A stretch of DNA of 64,000 nucleotides from JAVWHP01 sp036639955 (GTDB lineage: Bacteria; Bacillota_I; Bacilli_A; Erysipelotrichales; Erysipelotrichaceae). Under the pieces are notes generated by a model, which was not told where the DNA came from, made no database searches, and saw nothing but the letters and a program-made list of their open reading frames with translations. This document shows, in pieces, positions 44,450-53,884 of this stretch; position 1 is the first letter of the stretch; each line of letters starts with the position of its first letter. The position numbers were made by a program, and so were the translations under genes. Location: positions 53,886 through 117,885 of the forward strand of contig JAVWHP010000003.1 in NCBI GenBank assembly GCA_036639955.1. The letters run 5' to 3'.

Positions 44450-45328
44450 ATGCAACAACTATTACAACAACTAGTTAATGGGCTATCACTAGGAAGCATC
44501 TTTGCTTTAGTAGCCTTAGGATACACAATGGTATATGGAATTATTAAATTAATAAACTTTGCCCACGGTGATATCTATATGATTGGAGCCTACGTTGGTT
44601 ATATGACCATCACATCTTTAAAAGTTGGACTAATTCCAGCATTATTAATAGCAATGGTAGTATGTGGACTATTAGGAGTACTAATAGAGAAGGTGGCATA
44701 CAAGCCGTTAAGAAACGCATCAAGAATTACATCATTGATTACGGCTATCGGAGTTTCGATGTTTTTAGAATATGGTATGATGTACTTTATGGGTGCAAGT
44801 GTAAGGACTTTTCCAGAGGTTATAGATAATAAAATATTTACTATAGGTGGAGTTAATATATCAACTATACAAATATTAATTTTCGTTACTACAATCGTAT
44901 TGATGGTATTGTTACAGTTTATTGTACACAAGACTAAGATTGGTAAAGCAATGAGAGCAGTATCAGTAGATCCAGATGCAGCTCAACTTATGGGAATAAA
45001 TGTAGACTCTACTATATCTTATACATTCCTTATTGGATCAGCATTAGCAGGAGCAGCCGGAGTATTAGTAGGGATTTACTATAACTCTATATCTCCATTA
45101 ATGGGATTCACACCAGGATTAAAAGCATTTATAGCAGCAGTATTTGGAGGAATTGGAAGTATTCCAGGAGCACTTATCGGAGGAGTATCAATTGGTGTAA
45201 TTGAAACTCTAGTAAGTGGATATGCATCATCACTATTAAAAGATGCAGTAGTATACATCGTATTAATCATTATATTAGTATTTAAGCCTACAGGATTATT
45301 AGGTAAGAATGTTAAGGAAAAAGTGTAG
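44450..45328 (+). CDS. livH: Branched-chain amino-acid ABC transporter permease LivH
   Basis: A 292-residue membrane permease with about eight helices. Typical LivH features are LVNGLSLGSIFALVALGYTM, YGIIKLINFAHGDIYMIGAY and AVFGGIGSIPGALIGG. It pairs with LivM to form the translocation pore. TAGGAGTGAAATT precedes the ATG. livM begins 9 nt after its stop. Confidence 0.95.
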   Translation: MQQLLQQLVNGLSLGSIFALVALGYTMVYGIIKLINFAHGDIYMIGAYVGYMTITSLKVGLIPALLIAMVVCGLLGVLIEKVAYKPLRNASRITSLITAIGVSMFLEYGMMYFMGASVRTFPEVIDNKIFTIGGVNISTIQILIFVTTIVLMVLLQFIVHKTKIGKAMRAVSVDPDAAQLMGINVDSTISYTFLIGSALAGAAGVLVGIYYNSISPLMGFTPGLKAFIAAVFGGIGSIPGALIGGVSIGVIETLVSGYASSLLKDAVVYIVLIIILVFKPTGLLGKNVKEKV

Positions 45329-45337
45329 GTGGTAGCG

Positions 45338-46336
45338 ATGAAAAAAATGTTAAATAAAAAGAATTTGAGCTGGACAATTTTTGCGGCAACCTTATTTACA
45401 ATTATTCAAATATTAATATCAACTAAAGTTATAGGATACTTTCATCAAATTACATTATTTACCGTATGTATAAATATATTATTAGCATTAGGACTAAATC
45501 TTATCGTAGGATTTAGTGGACAATTCTCTCTTGGACACGCCGGATTTATGGCAGTAGGTGCCTATAGTGCAGCAATTATGTTAGTTAAAATTCCTAATTA
45601 TTTAGGACTACTACTAGGTATCCTTTTAGGAATCATTATAACTACTATTGTAGCATTAGTTATAGCAATACCAACCTTTAGACTTAGAGGAGATTACTTA
45701 GCTATAGCAACTTTAGGATTTTCAGAAATCATTAGAATAGCAGTATTAAATATGAAAATAACTAATGGAGCAGCTGGTATGAGCAATATACCAGTGTTAA
45801 CTAAGTGGCCAATCATATTTATAGCAATGGTATTAGCAATAGTAATTATAGTTAATTTTGCTAAATCAAGTCATGGTAGAGCAACAGCATCTGTACGTGA
45901 AGATGAAATAGCATCAGAATCAGTAGGAATCAATACAACAAAATATAAGACAATAAGTTTTATAATTGGAGCAGGTATTGCAAGTGTAGCAGGAGCATTA
46001 TATGCATCTTACTTTAGTATTATTGCACCAGAAGCATTTAATGTTCAAATGTCAATCGATATATTAGTAATCGTAGTATTTGGTGGAATGGGATCATTAA
46101 GTGGTAGTGTAGTAGCAGCTATAGTATTAGGATTAATTAATATGGCTCTACAATCTTACTCATCAATAAGAAACATATTATATGCAGCAGCTATTATAGC
46201 TATTATGGTATTTAGACCTAAAGGACTATTTGGAAATAAAGAAATAGATATAACTAAAGTTAAAGATATACCAAGTATAATAAAGACTAAGATTATAAAT
46301 ATTAAGAAGAAATTTAGTAAAAAGGAGGTAAGCTAA
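45338..46336 (+). CDS. livM: Branched-chain amino-acid ABC transporter permease LivM
   Basis: A 332-residue permease with about nine helices: LGLNLIVGFSGQFSLGHAGFM, LRGDYLAIATLGFSEIIRI and VVFGGMGSLSGSVVAA are LivM hallmarks. A Lys-rich cytoplasmic tail ends the protein. The ATG at 45338 has TAGGTGG upstream; an in-frame GTG at 45329 directly follows the livH stop and lies in that site. AAAGGAGG for livG is in its last codons. Confidence 0.94.
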   Translation: MKKMLNKKNLSWTIFAATLFTIIQILISTKVIGYFHQITLFTVCINILLALGLNLIVGFSGQFSLGHAGFMAVGAYSAAIMLVKIPNYLGLLLGILLGIIITTIVALVIAIPTFRLRGDYLAIATLGFSEIIRIAVLNMKITNGAAGMSNIPVLTKWPIIFIAMVLAIVIIVNFAKSSHGRATASVREDEIASESVGINTTKYKTISFIIGAGIASVAGALYASYFSIIAPEAFNVQMSIDILVIVVFGGMGSLSGSVVAAIVLGLINMALQSYSSIRNILYAAAIIAIMVFRPKGLFGNKEIDITKVKDIPSIIKTKIINIKKKFSKKEVS

Positions 46337-46337
46337 T

Positions 46338-47114
46338 ATGTCAGTACTATCAGTTAAAAATTTAACTAAGAATTTTGGTGGACTATGCGCTAACTCTAAT
46401 ATTAATTTAGAAGTGAATGAAAATGAATTAATCGGATTAATCGGACCTAATGGAGCCGGAAAAACAACATTATTTAATATGTTAACAGGAGTATATGTAC
46501 CAACTAGTGGAACAATAGAATTTACTTATGATGGTAAAACAACTTTATTAAACAATAAGAAGCCATATAATATATGTGAACTAGGAATAGCAAGAACATT
46601 CCAAAACATAAGATTATTTAGTGAACTTACAGTATTAGATAATGTTAAAATAGCAATGAATAAAGATAATAAAAGTGGAGTATTAGCAAGTATTCTAAGA
46701 CTGCCAATCTTTTATAAAGAAGAAGAAAGAATAGAAAAAGTAGCACTTGAACTTTTAGAAATATTTCATTTAAAAGATAAAGCTAATGAATTAGCAAAAA
46801 ACTTACCTTATGGAGAACAACGTTGTTTAGAGATTACTAGAGCATTAGCTACTAATCCTAAATTATTATTTTTAGATGAACCAGCAGCAGGAATGAATCC
46901 ACAAGAAACAGCAGAACTGACAAAACTAATTAGACAAGTAAAGAAACAATTTAATTTATCTATCGTTTTAATAGAACATGATATGTCTTTAGTAATGCCA
47001 CTATGTGATAGAATATATGTTTTAGAATATGGTAAAGGAATAGCTGAAGGAACACCAAAAGAAATACAAACTAATAAGAGAGTTATAGAAGCATATCTAG
47101 GAGAGGAGGTTTAA
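46338..47114 (+). CDS. livG: Branched-chain amino-acid ABC transporter ATPase LivG
   Basis: A 258-residue ABC ATPase. Walker A GPNGAGKTTLFNMLTG, GIARTFQNIRLF, signature LPYGEQRCLEITRAL (an atypical ABC signature usual for LivG), Walker B LLFLDEPAAGMNP and the His-switch IEHDMSLV are visible. It powers import with LivF. The start follows the livM stop by 1 nt. Confidence 0.95.
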   Translation: MSVLSVKNLTKNFGGLCANSNINLEVNENELIGLIGPNGAGKTTLFNMLTGVYVPTSGTIEFTYDGKTTLLNNKKPYNICELGIARTFQNIRLFSELTVLDNVKIAMNKDNKSGVLASILRLPIFYKEEERIEKVALELLEIFHLKDKANELAKNLPYGEQRCLEITRALATNPKLLFLDEPAAGMNPQETAELTKLIRQVKKQFNLSIVLIEHDMSLVMPLCDRIYVLEYGKGIAEGTPKEIQTNKRVIEAYLGEEV

Positions 47115-47115
47115 T

Positions 47116-47820
47116 ATGTTAGTAATTAAAGATTTAAAGATTAATTATGGAGCAATTAAAGCTATTAAAGGAATCTCTATAGAAGTTAATGAAGGTGAAA
47201 TAGTAACACTAATTGGAGCTAATGGAGCTGGTAAAACTAGTATACTTAAAGCTATATCTGGTTTAGCTAAAATTAGTGAAGGAACTATAAGTTATCAAGG
47301 AAAAGAGTTGAATCATCTTAGTGCTAAGGATATAATGAAGGTAGGGATATCTCATGTACCTGAAGGACGAAGAATCTTTGCTGGTATGAGTGTATTAGAA
47401 AATTTAGAATTAGGTGCTTATATTAGAAAAGATAAGGATGGTATAAAGGAAGATCTTAAGAAAGTTTATGAAAGATTTCCTATATTAGAAAAGAGAAGTA
47501 AACAGAATGCTGCTACACTTAGTGGTGGAGAACAACAAATGTTAGCTATGGGTCGTGCTTTAATGAGTAAGCCTAAGTTATTAATATTGGATGAACCATC
47601 TATGGGATTAGCACCTATTTTAGTTAAAGAGATTTTCTCAATTATTAAAGATATTAGAGAACAAGGTACTACTGTATTGTTAGTTGAACAGAATGCTCGT
47701 ATGGCTTTATCTGTTGCTGATCGTGCTTATGTTCTTGAGACTGGTAATGTTGTATTAAGCGGAACTGGTGAAGAATTAGCACAAAGTGAGGATATCCAAA
47801 AAGCATACTTAGGAGGATAA
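47116..47820 (+). CDS. livF: Branched-chain amino-acid ABC transporter ATPase LivF
   Basis: A 234-residue ABC ATPase. Walker A GANGAGKTSILKAISG, GISHVPEGRRIFAGMSVLENL, signature LSGGEQQMLAMGRAL, Walker B LLILDEPSMGLAP and VEQNARMAL identify LivF. It forms the ATPase dimer with LivG. GAGAGGAGG lies at the end of livG. Confidence 0.96.
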   Translation: MLVIKDLKINYGAIKAIKGISIEVNEGEIVTLIGANGAGKTSILKAISGLAKISEGTISYQGKELNHLSAKDIMKVGISHVPEGRRIFAGMSVLENLELGAYIRKDKDGIKEDLKKVYERFPILEKRSKQNAATLSGGEQQMLAMGRALMSKPKLLILDEPSMGLAPILVKEIFSIIKDIREQGTTVLLVEQNARMALSVADRAYVLETGNVVLSGTGEELAQSEDIQKAYLGG

Positions 47821-47824
47821 TTCT

Positions 47825-48472
47825 ATGTACGTAAAAGACAAGATGATTACTGAACTTATTAGTGTAAGTGAAGACACAAGTATTAATCAAGCTATTGATT
47901 TAATGAAGAATAAGAATTTACATCGTATTCCAGTAGTTAAAGATGGTAAACTTGTTGGTTTAATTACTAAAGGTTTAATTTCTAAAAAGACTGCTAGTGA
48001 TTCTACAACTTTAGAAGTTTTTGAACTTAATTATCTTTTAGAAAAGATGAAGGTTGGTAGTATTATGGAAAAGAAGCTTGTTACTATTAATGGTGATGCT
48101 TTATTGGAAGATGCTGCTTCTTTAATGTTAAGTAATGATATTGGTTGTTTACCTGTCGTTACTGAGGATAATACCTTAGTAGGTATTATCACTCAGAATG
48201 ACTTATTATCTAGTTTCCTTGATATTTTAGGTTATCGTTCTATTGGTAGTCGTTTAGAAATAGAAGTAACTGATCGTCTTGGTGTGATTGGTGAAATATC
48301 TAAAATATTAGTTAATTATAAGGTTAACACAACTCATATTGGTGTGTATACTCAACCTAATAATAAATATCAATTAGTTTATCGTATTGATAGTATTGCT
48401 AGTGATGAGCTTATTAATGAATTAAATAGTAATGGTTTTAAAGTTACTAGTGTATCTAAGAATATAAACTAA
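47825..48472 (+). CDS. CBS-domain pair with C-terminal ACT domain
   Basis: A 215-residue cytoplasmic protein. Two CBS motifs (MITELISVSEDTSINQAIDL with HRIPVVKDGKLVGLIT; then MEKKLVTINGDALLEDAASL with CLPVVTEDNTLVGIIT) are followed by an ACT domain (IEVTDRLGVIGEISKILVNY). CBS pairs bind adenosine nucleotides and ACT domains often bind amino acids. It starts 4 nt after livF as the last gene of the liv operon, so it may sense amino-acid and energy status for the transporter. That role is inference; AcuB-like proteins have the same architecture. Confidence 0.85.
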   Translation: MYVKDKMITELISVSEDTSINQAIDLMKNKNLHRIPVVKDGKLVGLITKGLISKKTASDSTTLEVFELNYLLEKMKVGSIMEKKLVTINGDALLEDAASLMLSNDIGCLPVVTEDNTLVGIITQNDLLSSFLDILGYRSIGSRLEIEVTDRLGVIGEISKILVNYKVNTTHIGVYTQPNNKYQLVYRIDSIASDELINELNSNGFKVTSVSKNIN

Positions 48473-48495
48473 ACTAGCTTAGGCTAGTTTTTGTT
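48471..48495 (+). terminator. Terminator of the liv operon
   Basis: A perfect 8-bp stem AAACTAGC/GCTAGTTT, loop TTAG, short T run. Confidence 0.75.
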
Positions 48496-48510
48496 TATAT
48501 TCTATATATT

Positions 48511-48549
48511 AAAAAACTGCGTAATATGTGATATTACGCAGTTTTTTTA
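48511..48549. terminator. Bidirectional terminator
   Basis: A perfect 17-bp stem (48511-48527 with 48531-48547) with loop GTG and A/T tracts on both sides. It serves the minus-strand ABC gene and backs up the liv terminator. Confidence 0.88.
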
Positions 48550-48570
48550 AGATAGCAGTTGATATCTAGA

Positions 48571-51093
48571 CTATTTATCTAATATAACATCTATCGGTTT
48601 TTGTCTAGATATCTTGAATATTGGAAATAGATTAGCTATAAATACTAATAAAGCACTTAAAGCTAATATAACTATAGGTTGTTTAAGTGTAATAATAATT
48701 AAGTCTACTTCAATCGACATTACATTATTTATCCAATTATTAAAGAAGTAACTACATCCAAGTGATCCTAATAAAGCTATTACTATAGATATAAGTGCTA
48801 AGAAGATTCCTTCCCATATAAATATTTTCATAATATCTGTACTAGTAGCACCGATAGATCTTAAGATACCTATATCTTTTTTACGATAATTTATACTCGT
48901 AGTAATAAAATTCATCATTAATAAACTAGAGAAGATTAGTAGTCCTAAACCTACATAAAATAATACAGGAGTTAAAGTATCACTAATATAACTTACCATT
49001 TGGACATCACTAGCATATATAGAATTAACTCTATAATCTACATTATTAGCTAAGCAATCTAAGGCACTATCAACATCTTTTTTATCTAACATTAAACTAC
49101 TTATATTAAGTTTATCAGGAATCATAGTAGATAAATAACTTTTAGGGAAATATATATCTAAATTATTTTCATCATTAATATATCCTATAATTTTAAATTC
49201 CTTTACATCAGTTGGCTTGTTATTATCGTTTGTATGTTCATCAATTCTTGAATAATGTTTTATCTTTCCTATACTTGGAGTTCTATTCATTTTAGTAGTT
49301 ATATATTTAACAGCAACCTTATCACGATCTTCTTTAGTTGCATTTCCTACTTTGTTTAGTTCTTCATAAAATGCAGTAGAATTTAGATTATTAGCATTAA
49401 TAATCATTTCATTATCAGCTAGTTTTTCAATAGTTTTAGTATTACCTTCATAATCTATATAGGTAATAGGTTCATCAGAATAACGTGCATGATAACTATA
49501 TTCTGTTTCATAATAATTATGCTTATTTAAAGATTCAGTATTTATTAAATTATTTTTTACGAACTCTATATAATGATTAGATTCTTCATTAATTTTATTA
49601 ATAGCAGTCTTTGTTGTATATATATTATTAGTTACTATATTTTGGTAACTAGTATATTTTGAATTTAATAGATTTAATTCGTCATCATTTCTTATTGAAT
49701 CGAATGTAGCTGTTTTTAACTTATCAAAGTGACTTACATCTACGTTATTTATTCCTACTATTTTTACTTGTTTTAGTGGTCCTAAATCAATTGGTTTGTT
49801 TTCACTTAGTATAGCATTAATACTTGTTGGTTTATATGCTTCATAATTACCATGTACTAATAGTTCTGCTAAATAGGATGTAATTACTATTTCATCATCT
49901 GCTTTAGGTAGTCTTCCTACTATGTTTTTTAGTTCTTCAGTATTATCTGCTATATCATTAATAAACATTAGAGTACCTAAAGTATTATAATATAAATTAT
50001 TATCTTCTTTAAAATTATAGATATTTGTTGATACATTATTGTTGTCTTGTGAACTTAGTTCATTAATATATACGTATCTTGGTCGATAATCTAGTTTAGT
50101 TATTTCTTTAATTTTATTTAAATCAGTTGAAGATAAATTAACTAGCATTCCTGGCCTCATATCATCTGAATATCCTACTATTTCTGCTTGGCTTAGTGCT
50201 TCGTTTTTATTTAGTACTGTTTTATGTGCAATAACTTTTTCAAAGCTACTAGTTGCTGAAGATAGTGCTAGCATTACTAAAGTAAAACTGGTTAGAAGTA
50301 CTGACATTACTAGTTTGAACTTCTTATGTCTAAGATTAGATATACCAAACTTAGCTGCTTGTCTAACATTAAGTGAAGGCGTAATATTCTGTTTGCTTAT
50401 ACTTAGTGCTTCGGTATCTTCATTATAAGTTGTATCATTTGCTATTCTACCATCTTCTATTTTGATAATGCGATCACCATAAGTTTTAGCAAACTCTTCA
50501 TCATGTGTTATTACTAATACTAGATGATCTTTAGCACGTTCTTTTAAACATTTAAATATTGCGTTTCCTGTTTGTGTATCTAAGGATCCAGTAGGTTCAT
50601 CAGCCAACAGTACTTTAGGTTTTTTTATTAATGCTCTAGCAATTGCTACTCTTTGTCTTTGTCCTCCTGATAATTCATTAGGTAATGAATTACCAATACC
50701 TTCTAAATCTAATGATGCTAATACTGCATCCATTTCTTCATAACTTGCTTTTATTCCTTGTAGAGATAGAGCTAACTCAATATTTTGATAAACTGTATAA
50801 CTATCTATCAAATTGAATTCTTGAAATATAAATCCAATATAGCTATTCCTATAAGCGTCCATTTCTTTTCTACTGAATTTACTTAGTTCTTGTTCATCAA
50901 CTAAAATTTGACCACTATCGCTTTTATCTAATCCTCCTAATAAATTAAGTAATGTAGATTTCCCACTTCCTGATCTTCCTAATATGAATACTAAACCACA
51001 CTGTTCAAGGTTTAAATTCACATCAACTAATGCTTTTGTTTTAATTTTTCTTTTGTTTGTATAAGTTTTATTAATTCCAATAAGTTTTATCAT
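48571..51093 (-). CDS. ABC transporter with fused ATPase and FtsX-type permease
   Basis: An 840-residue MacB-like fusion. The N-terminal ATPase (1-225) has Walker A GRSGSGKSTLLNLLGG, signature LSGGQRQRVAIARAL, Walker B LLADEPTGSLD and the His switch ITHDEE. A helix follows at about 262-285, then a large extracellular domain (about 290-700). The C-terminal FtsX domain (about 715-835) has three helices and IGILRSIGATSTDIMKIF. Such type VII ABC proteins act in mechanotransmission: toxin or lipoprotein export, or antimicrobial-peptide resistance. No partner two-component system is adjacent. Its upstream region carries phased repeats. Confidence 0.87.
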   Translation of the reverse strand: MIKLIGINKTYTNKRKIKTKALVDVNLNLEQCGLVFILGRSGSGKSTLLNLLGGLDKSDSGQILVDEQELSKFSRKEMDAYRNSYIGFIFQEFNLIDSYTVYQNIELALSLQGIKASYEEMDAVLASLDLEGIGNSLPNELSGGQRQRVAIARALIKKPKVLLADEPTGSLDTQTGNAIFKCLKERAKDHLVLVITHDEEFAKTYGDRIIKIEDGRIANDTTYNEDTEALSISKQNITPSLNVRQAAKFGISNLRHKKFKLVMSVLLTSFTLVMLALSSATSSFEKVIAHKTVLNKNEALSQAEIVGYSDDMRPGMLVNLSSTDLNKIKEITKLDYRPRYVYINELSSQDNNNVSTNIYNFKEDNNLYYNTLGTLMFINDIADNTEELKNIVGRLPKADDEIVITSYLAELLVHGNYEAYKPTSINAILSENKPIDLGPLKQVKIVGINNVDVSHFDKLKTATFDSIRNDDELNLLNSKYTSYQNIVTNNIYTTKTAINKINEESNHYIEFVKNNLINTESLNKHNYYETEYSYHARYSDEPITYIDYEGNTKTIEKLADNEMIINANNLNSTAFYEELNKVGNATKEDRDKVAVKYITTKMNRTPSIGKIKHYSRIDEHTNDNNKPTDVKEFKIIGYINDENNLDIYFPKSYLSTMIPDKLNISSLMLDKKDVDSALDCLANNVDYRVNSIYASDVQMVSYISDTLTPVLFYVGLGLLIFSSLLMMNFITTSINYRKKDIGILRSIGATSTDIMKIFIWEGIFLALISIVIALLGSLGCSYFFNNWINNVMSIEVDLIIITLKQPIVILALSALLVFIANLFPIFKISRQKPIDVILDK

Positions 51094-51116
51094 ATATATT
51101 CCTCTTTTCGTTTTAA

Positions 51117-51174
51117 TTATAAATAGTTTTTCTTAAGATTATGAGTAGTGTTTCTTAATTTTCTCTTAAGATTA
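51117..51174 (-). promoter_or_regulatory. Phased TCTTAA repeats upstream of the ABC-FtsX gene
   Basis: TCTTAAGATTA occurs at 51131-51141 and 51164-51174, with a third partial copy (TCTTAA) at 51153. The starts are 22 and 11 bp apart. A minus-strand TATAAT reads 51122-51117. The 11-bp phasing fits direct-repeat sites of an OmpR/PhoB-type regulator. Confidence 0.5.
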
Positions 51175-51225
51175 TTCATTATGATTATGGTCAAAATTTA
51201 AATATTTAGTAGTGCCTATGAATAA

Positions 51226-51302
51226 ACTAACAATAAACTAACAATTAACGGGCAATTATATGAAATTGAACTAACAATAAACTAACAAATATCTTGTATA
51301 AT
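51226..51302 (+). promoter_or_regulatory. Phased CTAACAA repeats and promoter of the small membrane gene
   Basis: CTAACAA occurs at 51227, 51238, 51271 and 51282 (spacings 11, 33 and 11 bp). The 19-mer ACTAACAATAAACTAACAA is duplicated exactly 44 bp apart (51226-51244 and 51270-51288). TATAAT at 51297-51302 follows the second pair, which occupies the -35 position. Confidence 0.55.
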
Positions 51303-51392
51303 GGCTTTATTTGGTGGTTTTGATAATTTAATGTGTATCCCTCGACAATAAATTCATAAATGATTGGGTATACTAATAATAGGAGGGATTAT

Positions 51393-51572
51393 ATGAAGAC
51401 AAAGATTGGGGCATTAAGCATGTTAATTGGAATATTATTATTGATACAACCTAGTATTGATGAAAGAGCAATTGCTAAATTGAGTTTATTAGGTGCTAAG
51501 TATTGGCCTATTCTATTAATAATAGTAGGATATCGACTAATAGTTAAAACTCATAAATCAAAGTATCATTAA
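51393..51572 (+). CDS. Small two-helix membrane protein
   Basis: A 59-residue protein with two hydrophobic helices (about 6-22 and 33-51) and a basic C-terminal tail. I recognise no family with confidence. AGGAGGGATT precedes the ATG at 51393, making it a better start than the in-frame ATG at 51360. It is divergent from the ABC-FtsX gene and shares its regulatory region, so the two may respond together. Enolase follows 33 nt downstream with no clear terminator between. Confidence 0.6.
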   Translation: MKTKIGALSMLIGILLLIQPSIDERAIAKLSLLGAKYWPILLIIVGYRLIVKTHKSKYH

Positions 51573-52893
<1,321 letters not shown>

Positions 52894-52895
<2 letters not shown>

Positions 52896-52925
52896 TATTA
52901 AGGGCTAGGGTGCCCTTAATATTTA
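52894..52925 (+). terminator. Hairpin terminator after eno
   Basis: A perfect 12-bp stem AATATTAAGGGC/GCCCTTAATATT with a 6-nt loop. It overlaps the stop codon. The T tail is weak. Confidence 0.7.
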
Positions 52926-53023
52926 TTGGTATAGTATTATATTTCTTAGGTGTATTTGGTATTTTACATAATATAAATTATATGATATAATTTTTTTGCT
53001 TAAAGGGAAAGTAGGAATAGATT

Positions 53024-53440
53024 ATGAGAAAAATTATATTGTTATTTGTTTGTTTATTATGTGTTAGTGGATGTAGTAGTAGTAATAAGAAAATGGTTTG
53101 TTCTAGTATAAAAGGAAATGATATTCCAAAATCATCAAATATAAGTACTTTTGAATATAAAGATGAAAAAGTAACTAAGATTCATAGTGAGTTAATTTAT
53201 AAAGGCGAAGAAATCCAATTATCTATGATTAAAGCTATGTTTTCTGAGGCGTTTAGTGATTTAGATGAAAATGAATTAAAATTAGTTGAAAAAGATGATG
53301 AACTAAAGTATATTATTGATGTAGCTATGGAAGATGGAAATGATGATCATCTTATAAAGTTATTTGGTATCTTTGATTCTAATAATGATGTAGCAACAAT
53401 TAAACAAGAATTAGAAGCTAAGGAATATGTTTGTGAATAA
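53024..53440 (+). CDS. Small lipoprotein, possibly DUF1307-like
   Basis: A 138-residue exported lipoprotein with lipobox VSGC (Cys about residue 17). The mature part has KMVCSS, then FEYKDEKVTKIHSELIY, and ends in EYVCE. Two Cys in the mature part may pair. The pattern of a short beta-rich N-terminal half with a conserved KVTKI segment resembles DUF1307 (YehR-like) lipoproteins, but I cannot confirm this. Function unknown. It is monocistronic, with GGGAAAGTAGG upstream. Confidence 0.65.
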   Translation: MRKIILLFVCLLCVSGCSSSNKKMVCSSIKGNDIPKSSNISTFEYKDEKVTKIHSELIYKGEEIQLSMIKAMFSEAFSDLDENELKLVEKDDELKYIIDVAMEDGNDDHLIKLFGIFDSNNDVATIKQELEAKEYVCE

Positions 53441-53494
53441 TTTTTAATGAGTATTATTATATAGAAATATTAATGCTAAATTGATGAATTAACC

Positions 53495-53526
53495 AAAATA
53501 GGCGCTCAGGTGCCTATTTTTATTTA
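53495..53526 (+). terminator. Intrinsic terminator
   Basis: A 9-bp stem AAAATAGGC/GCCTATTTT with an 8-nt loop and T's. Confidence 0.75.
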
Positions 53527-53534
53527 ACAAGTTG

Positions 53535-53563
53535 TTGTATTTAAGGTTGACATTTGCTATAAT
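53535..53563 (+). promoter_or_regulatory. Promoter of secG
   Basis: TTGTAT (53535-53540), a 17-nt spacer ending TGC, TATAAT (53558-53563). Confidence 0.6.
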
Positions 53564-53590
53564 AGTATAGCGAAAGAAAGGAGGATAAAT

Positions 53591-53812
53591 ATGATAGACA
53601 TAATTTTAATAATAGTTGCGGTCGTATTAATTATTCTCTCTTTGTTACAAAGTGGAAAATCAGATGGTATAAACAGTGCCTTTACAGGTGGTGAAGGGTT
53701 AGACCTATTCGCTAATGTTAAGGAAAGAGGAGCCGAAAAGGTGATGATTAACTTAACTCTTGTTGTTGGTGCTGCTTTCATGATTCTAGTAATAATAGCG
53801 AGTATGAAATAG
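53591..53812 (+). CDS. secG: Preprotein translocase subunit SecG
   Basis: A 73-residue protein with two helices (about 2-20 and 52-72) and the conserved LLQSGKSDGINSAFTGGEGL loop. SecG is the accessory subunit of SecYEG. secG followed by rnr and smpB-ssrA is the standard Bacillota order. AAAGGAGG precedes the ATG. Confidence 0.93.
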   Translation: MIDIILIIVAVVLIILSLLQSGKSDGINSAFTGGEGLDLFANVKERGAEKVMINLTLVVGAAFMILVIIASMK

Positions 53813-53836
53813 AGACCAATAAAGGTCTTTTTTTAT
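53812..53836 (+). terminator. Terminator after secG
   Basis: A short stem AGACC/GGTCT (53813-53817 with 53824-53828) with loop AATAAA and seven T's. Confidence 0.65.
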
Positions 53837-53884
53837 TAAAGATATAAGATATATGTTTTAACCGGTGCAGAAACGAGGTATGTG

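Noticed and set aside
53547..53563. Consensus TTGACA at 53547-53552 as the -35 of secG
   Set aside because: It is only 5 nt from TATAAT; the TTGTAT at 53535 with a 17-nt spacer and extended -10 fits better.
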